From contig CM057451.1 in NCBI GenBank assembly GCA_016271365.2, positions 366,565,501 to 366,629,500 of the forward strand: 64,000 nt of DNA. The letters are read 5' to 3'. Source of the DNA: Neoceratodus forsteri. Its lineage: Eukaryota; Chordata; Ceratodontiformes; Ceratodontidae. Under the pieces are notes generated by a model. The model made no database searches, was not told where the DNA came from, and saw only the letters and a program-made list of their open reading frames with translations. Position numbers and translations under genes: made by a program. Shown here one piece after another: positions 63,756 to 64,000 of this stretch. Positions within the stretch are counted from its first letter, which is position 1. The number at the start of each line of letters is the position of its first letter.

Positions 63756-64000
63756 TCAGGGTATCTGCTTAGCAGGAGTGGAGGGAAATGGGATGGGAGC
63801 TGCACAGCCTGCATCCTTCCTTCTTCGACCCCTGAAGAACCCTCTGGGTTGTTGAGATGAAGGGAAAGCCATAGCCTGATGGAAGGGCCTAGGGTAAGGT
63901 CTGCCCCTGCCCCCTCTAGCTTGTTGTTTCTGTGGGGTGGCTGCTCTCTCTTTAGCAGAAGCACTCTTGTATGCCACCCTATAATCATTCATCTTTTTCA
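63756..64000 (-). CDS. Element E Gag, C-terminal end (cut by window edge)
   Basis: The frame opens with MNDYRVAYKSASAKERAATP, QKQQARGGRGRPYPRPFHQA and ends with FFRGRRRKDAGC, the Gln/Arg/Gly-rich tail equivalent to the end of the Gag frame in B (35133-36170). The rest lies outside the window. Confidence 0.8.
   Translation of the reverse strand, partial: KKMNDYRVAYKSASAKERAATPQKQQARGGRGRPYPRPFHQAMAFPSSQQPRGFFRGRRRKDAGCAAPIPFPSTPAKQIP

Larger units (their letters stand above)
60555..64000 (-). mobile_element. DIRS-like element E (alpha family), main part, runs off the window
   Basis: Resumes E's spacer after C, followed by the ICR (60688-60780), YR, RNase H/methyltransferase-like, RT and the C-terminal part of Gag at the window edge. 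Alignment by eye with A across the C insertion point shows a continuous element. Confidence 0.88.

Overview
This is vertebrate nuclear DNA, not a microbial locus. The only host coding sequence I can support is two consecutive internal exons of KIAA0319L (PKD-domain membrane protein, also known as the AAV receptor) on the minus strand at 3593-3744 and 4871-5019. Everything to the right of about 7 kb looks like one very large upstream intron filled with transposons. The density of DIRS-type (tyrosine-recombinase) retrotransposons, with CR1 and L2-like LINEs and tRNA-derived SINEs, suggests a large-genome amphibian (caecilian or salamander). That assignment is inference and the species is not identifiable from the sequence.

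Layout. 1-590: tail of a DIRS element (L). 590-7.7 kb: intron plus the two exons, with a hAT-like element, a hairpin, a 1.1 kb foldback insertion just upstream of an exon, a tRNA-derived SINE and a palindromic CpG-bearing array. 7769-16426: DIRS element A with an L2-like LINE inside. 16487-24.8 kb: DIRS element G, interrupted by Gag-only DIRS element F and by a 550-bp insertion. 24.8-28.4 kb: DIRS fragment H with a 226-bp tandem repeat. 28.4-31.1 kb: Gag-only fragment I. 31955-37247: DIRS element B. 37250-51317: DIRS element K, which contains Gag-only element J, a SINE, a CR1 LINE, a tRNA-like repeat and a near full-length L2-like LINE. 51672 onward: DIRS element D, containing a TIR element with a MIR-like SINE in it. 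D is itself interrupted at 54592 by element E, and E is interrupted by element C (54860-60554). E resumes at 60555 and leaves the window.

The DIRS copies fall into three families. Alpha (A, B, C, D, E) encodes Gag, RT, RNase H, a methyltransferase-like segment and a tyrosine recombinase (YR). Beta has one YR-bearing copy (K) and smaller copies with terminal repeats, an internal complementary region (ICR) and Gag only (F, I, J, L). Gamma is G; H is gamma-like. All twelve lie on the minus strand, and none has a full set of open frames. In the copies whose 3' end is present, the end carries a short inverted repeat (ATTAC, 8-9 nt spacer, GTAAT in alpha and beta), and the same motif recurs in the ICR. 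It looks like a candidate recombinase site and is the observation I would check first. Copy ends and their flanks share AA (alpha, gamma) or AT (beta), as expected for YR-mediated insertion without ordinary target duplication.

Most ORFs here are decayed transposon frames, so coordinates of broken genes are approximate domain extents.
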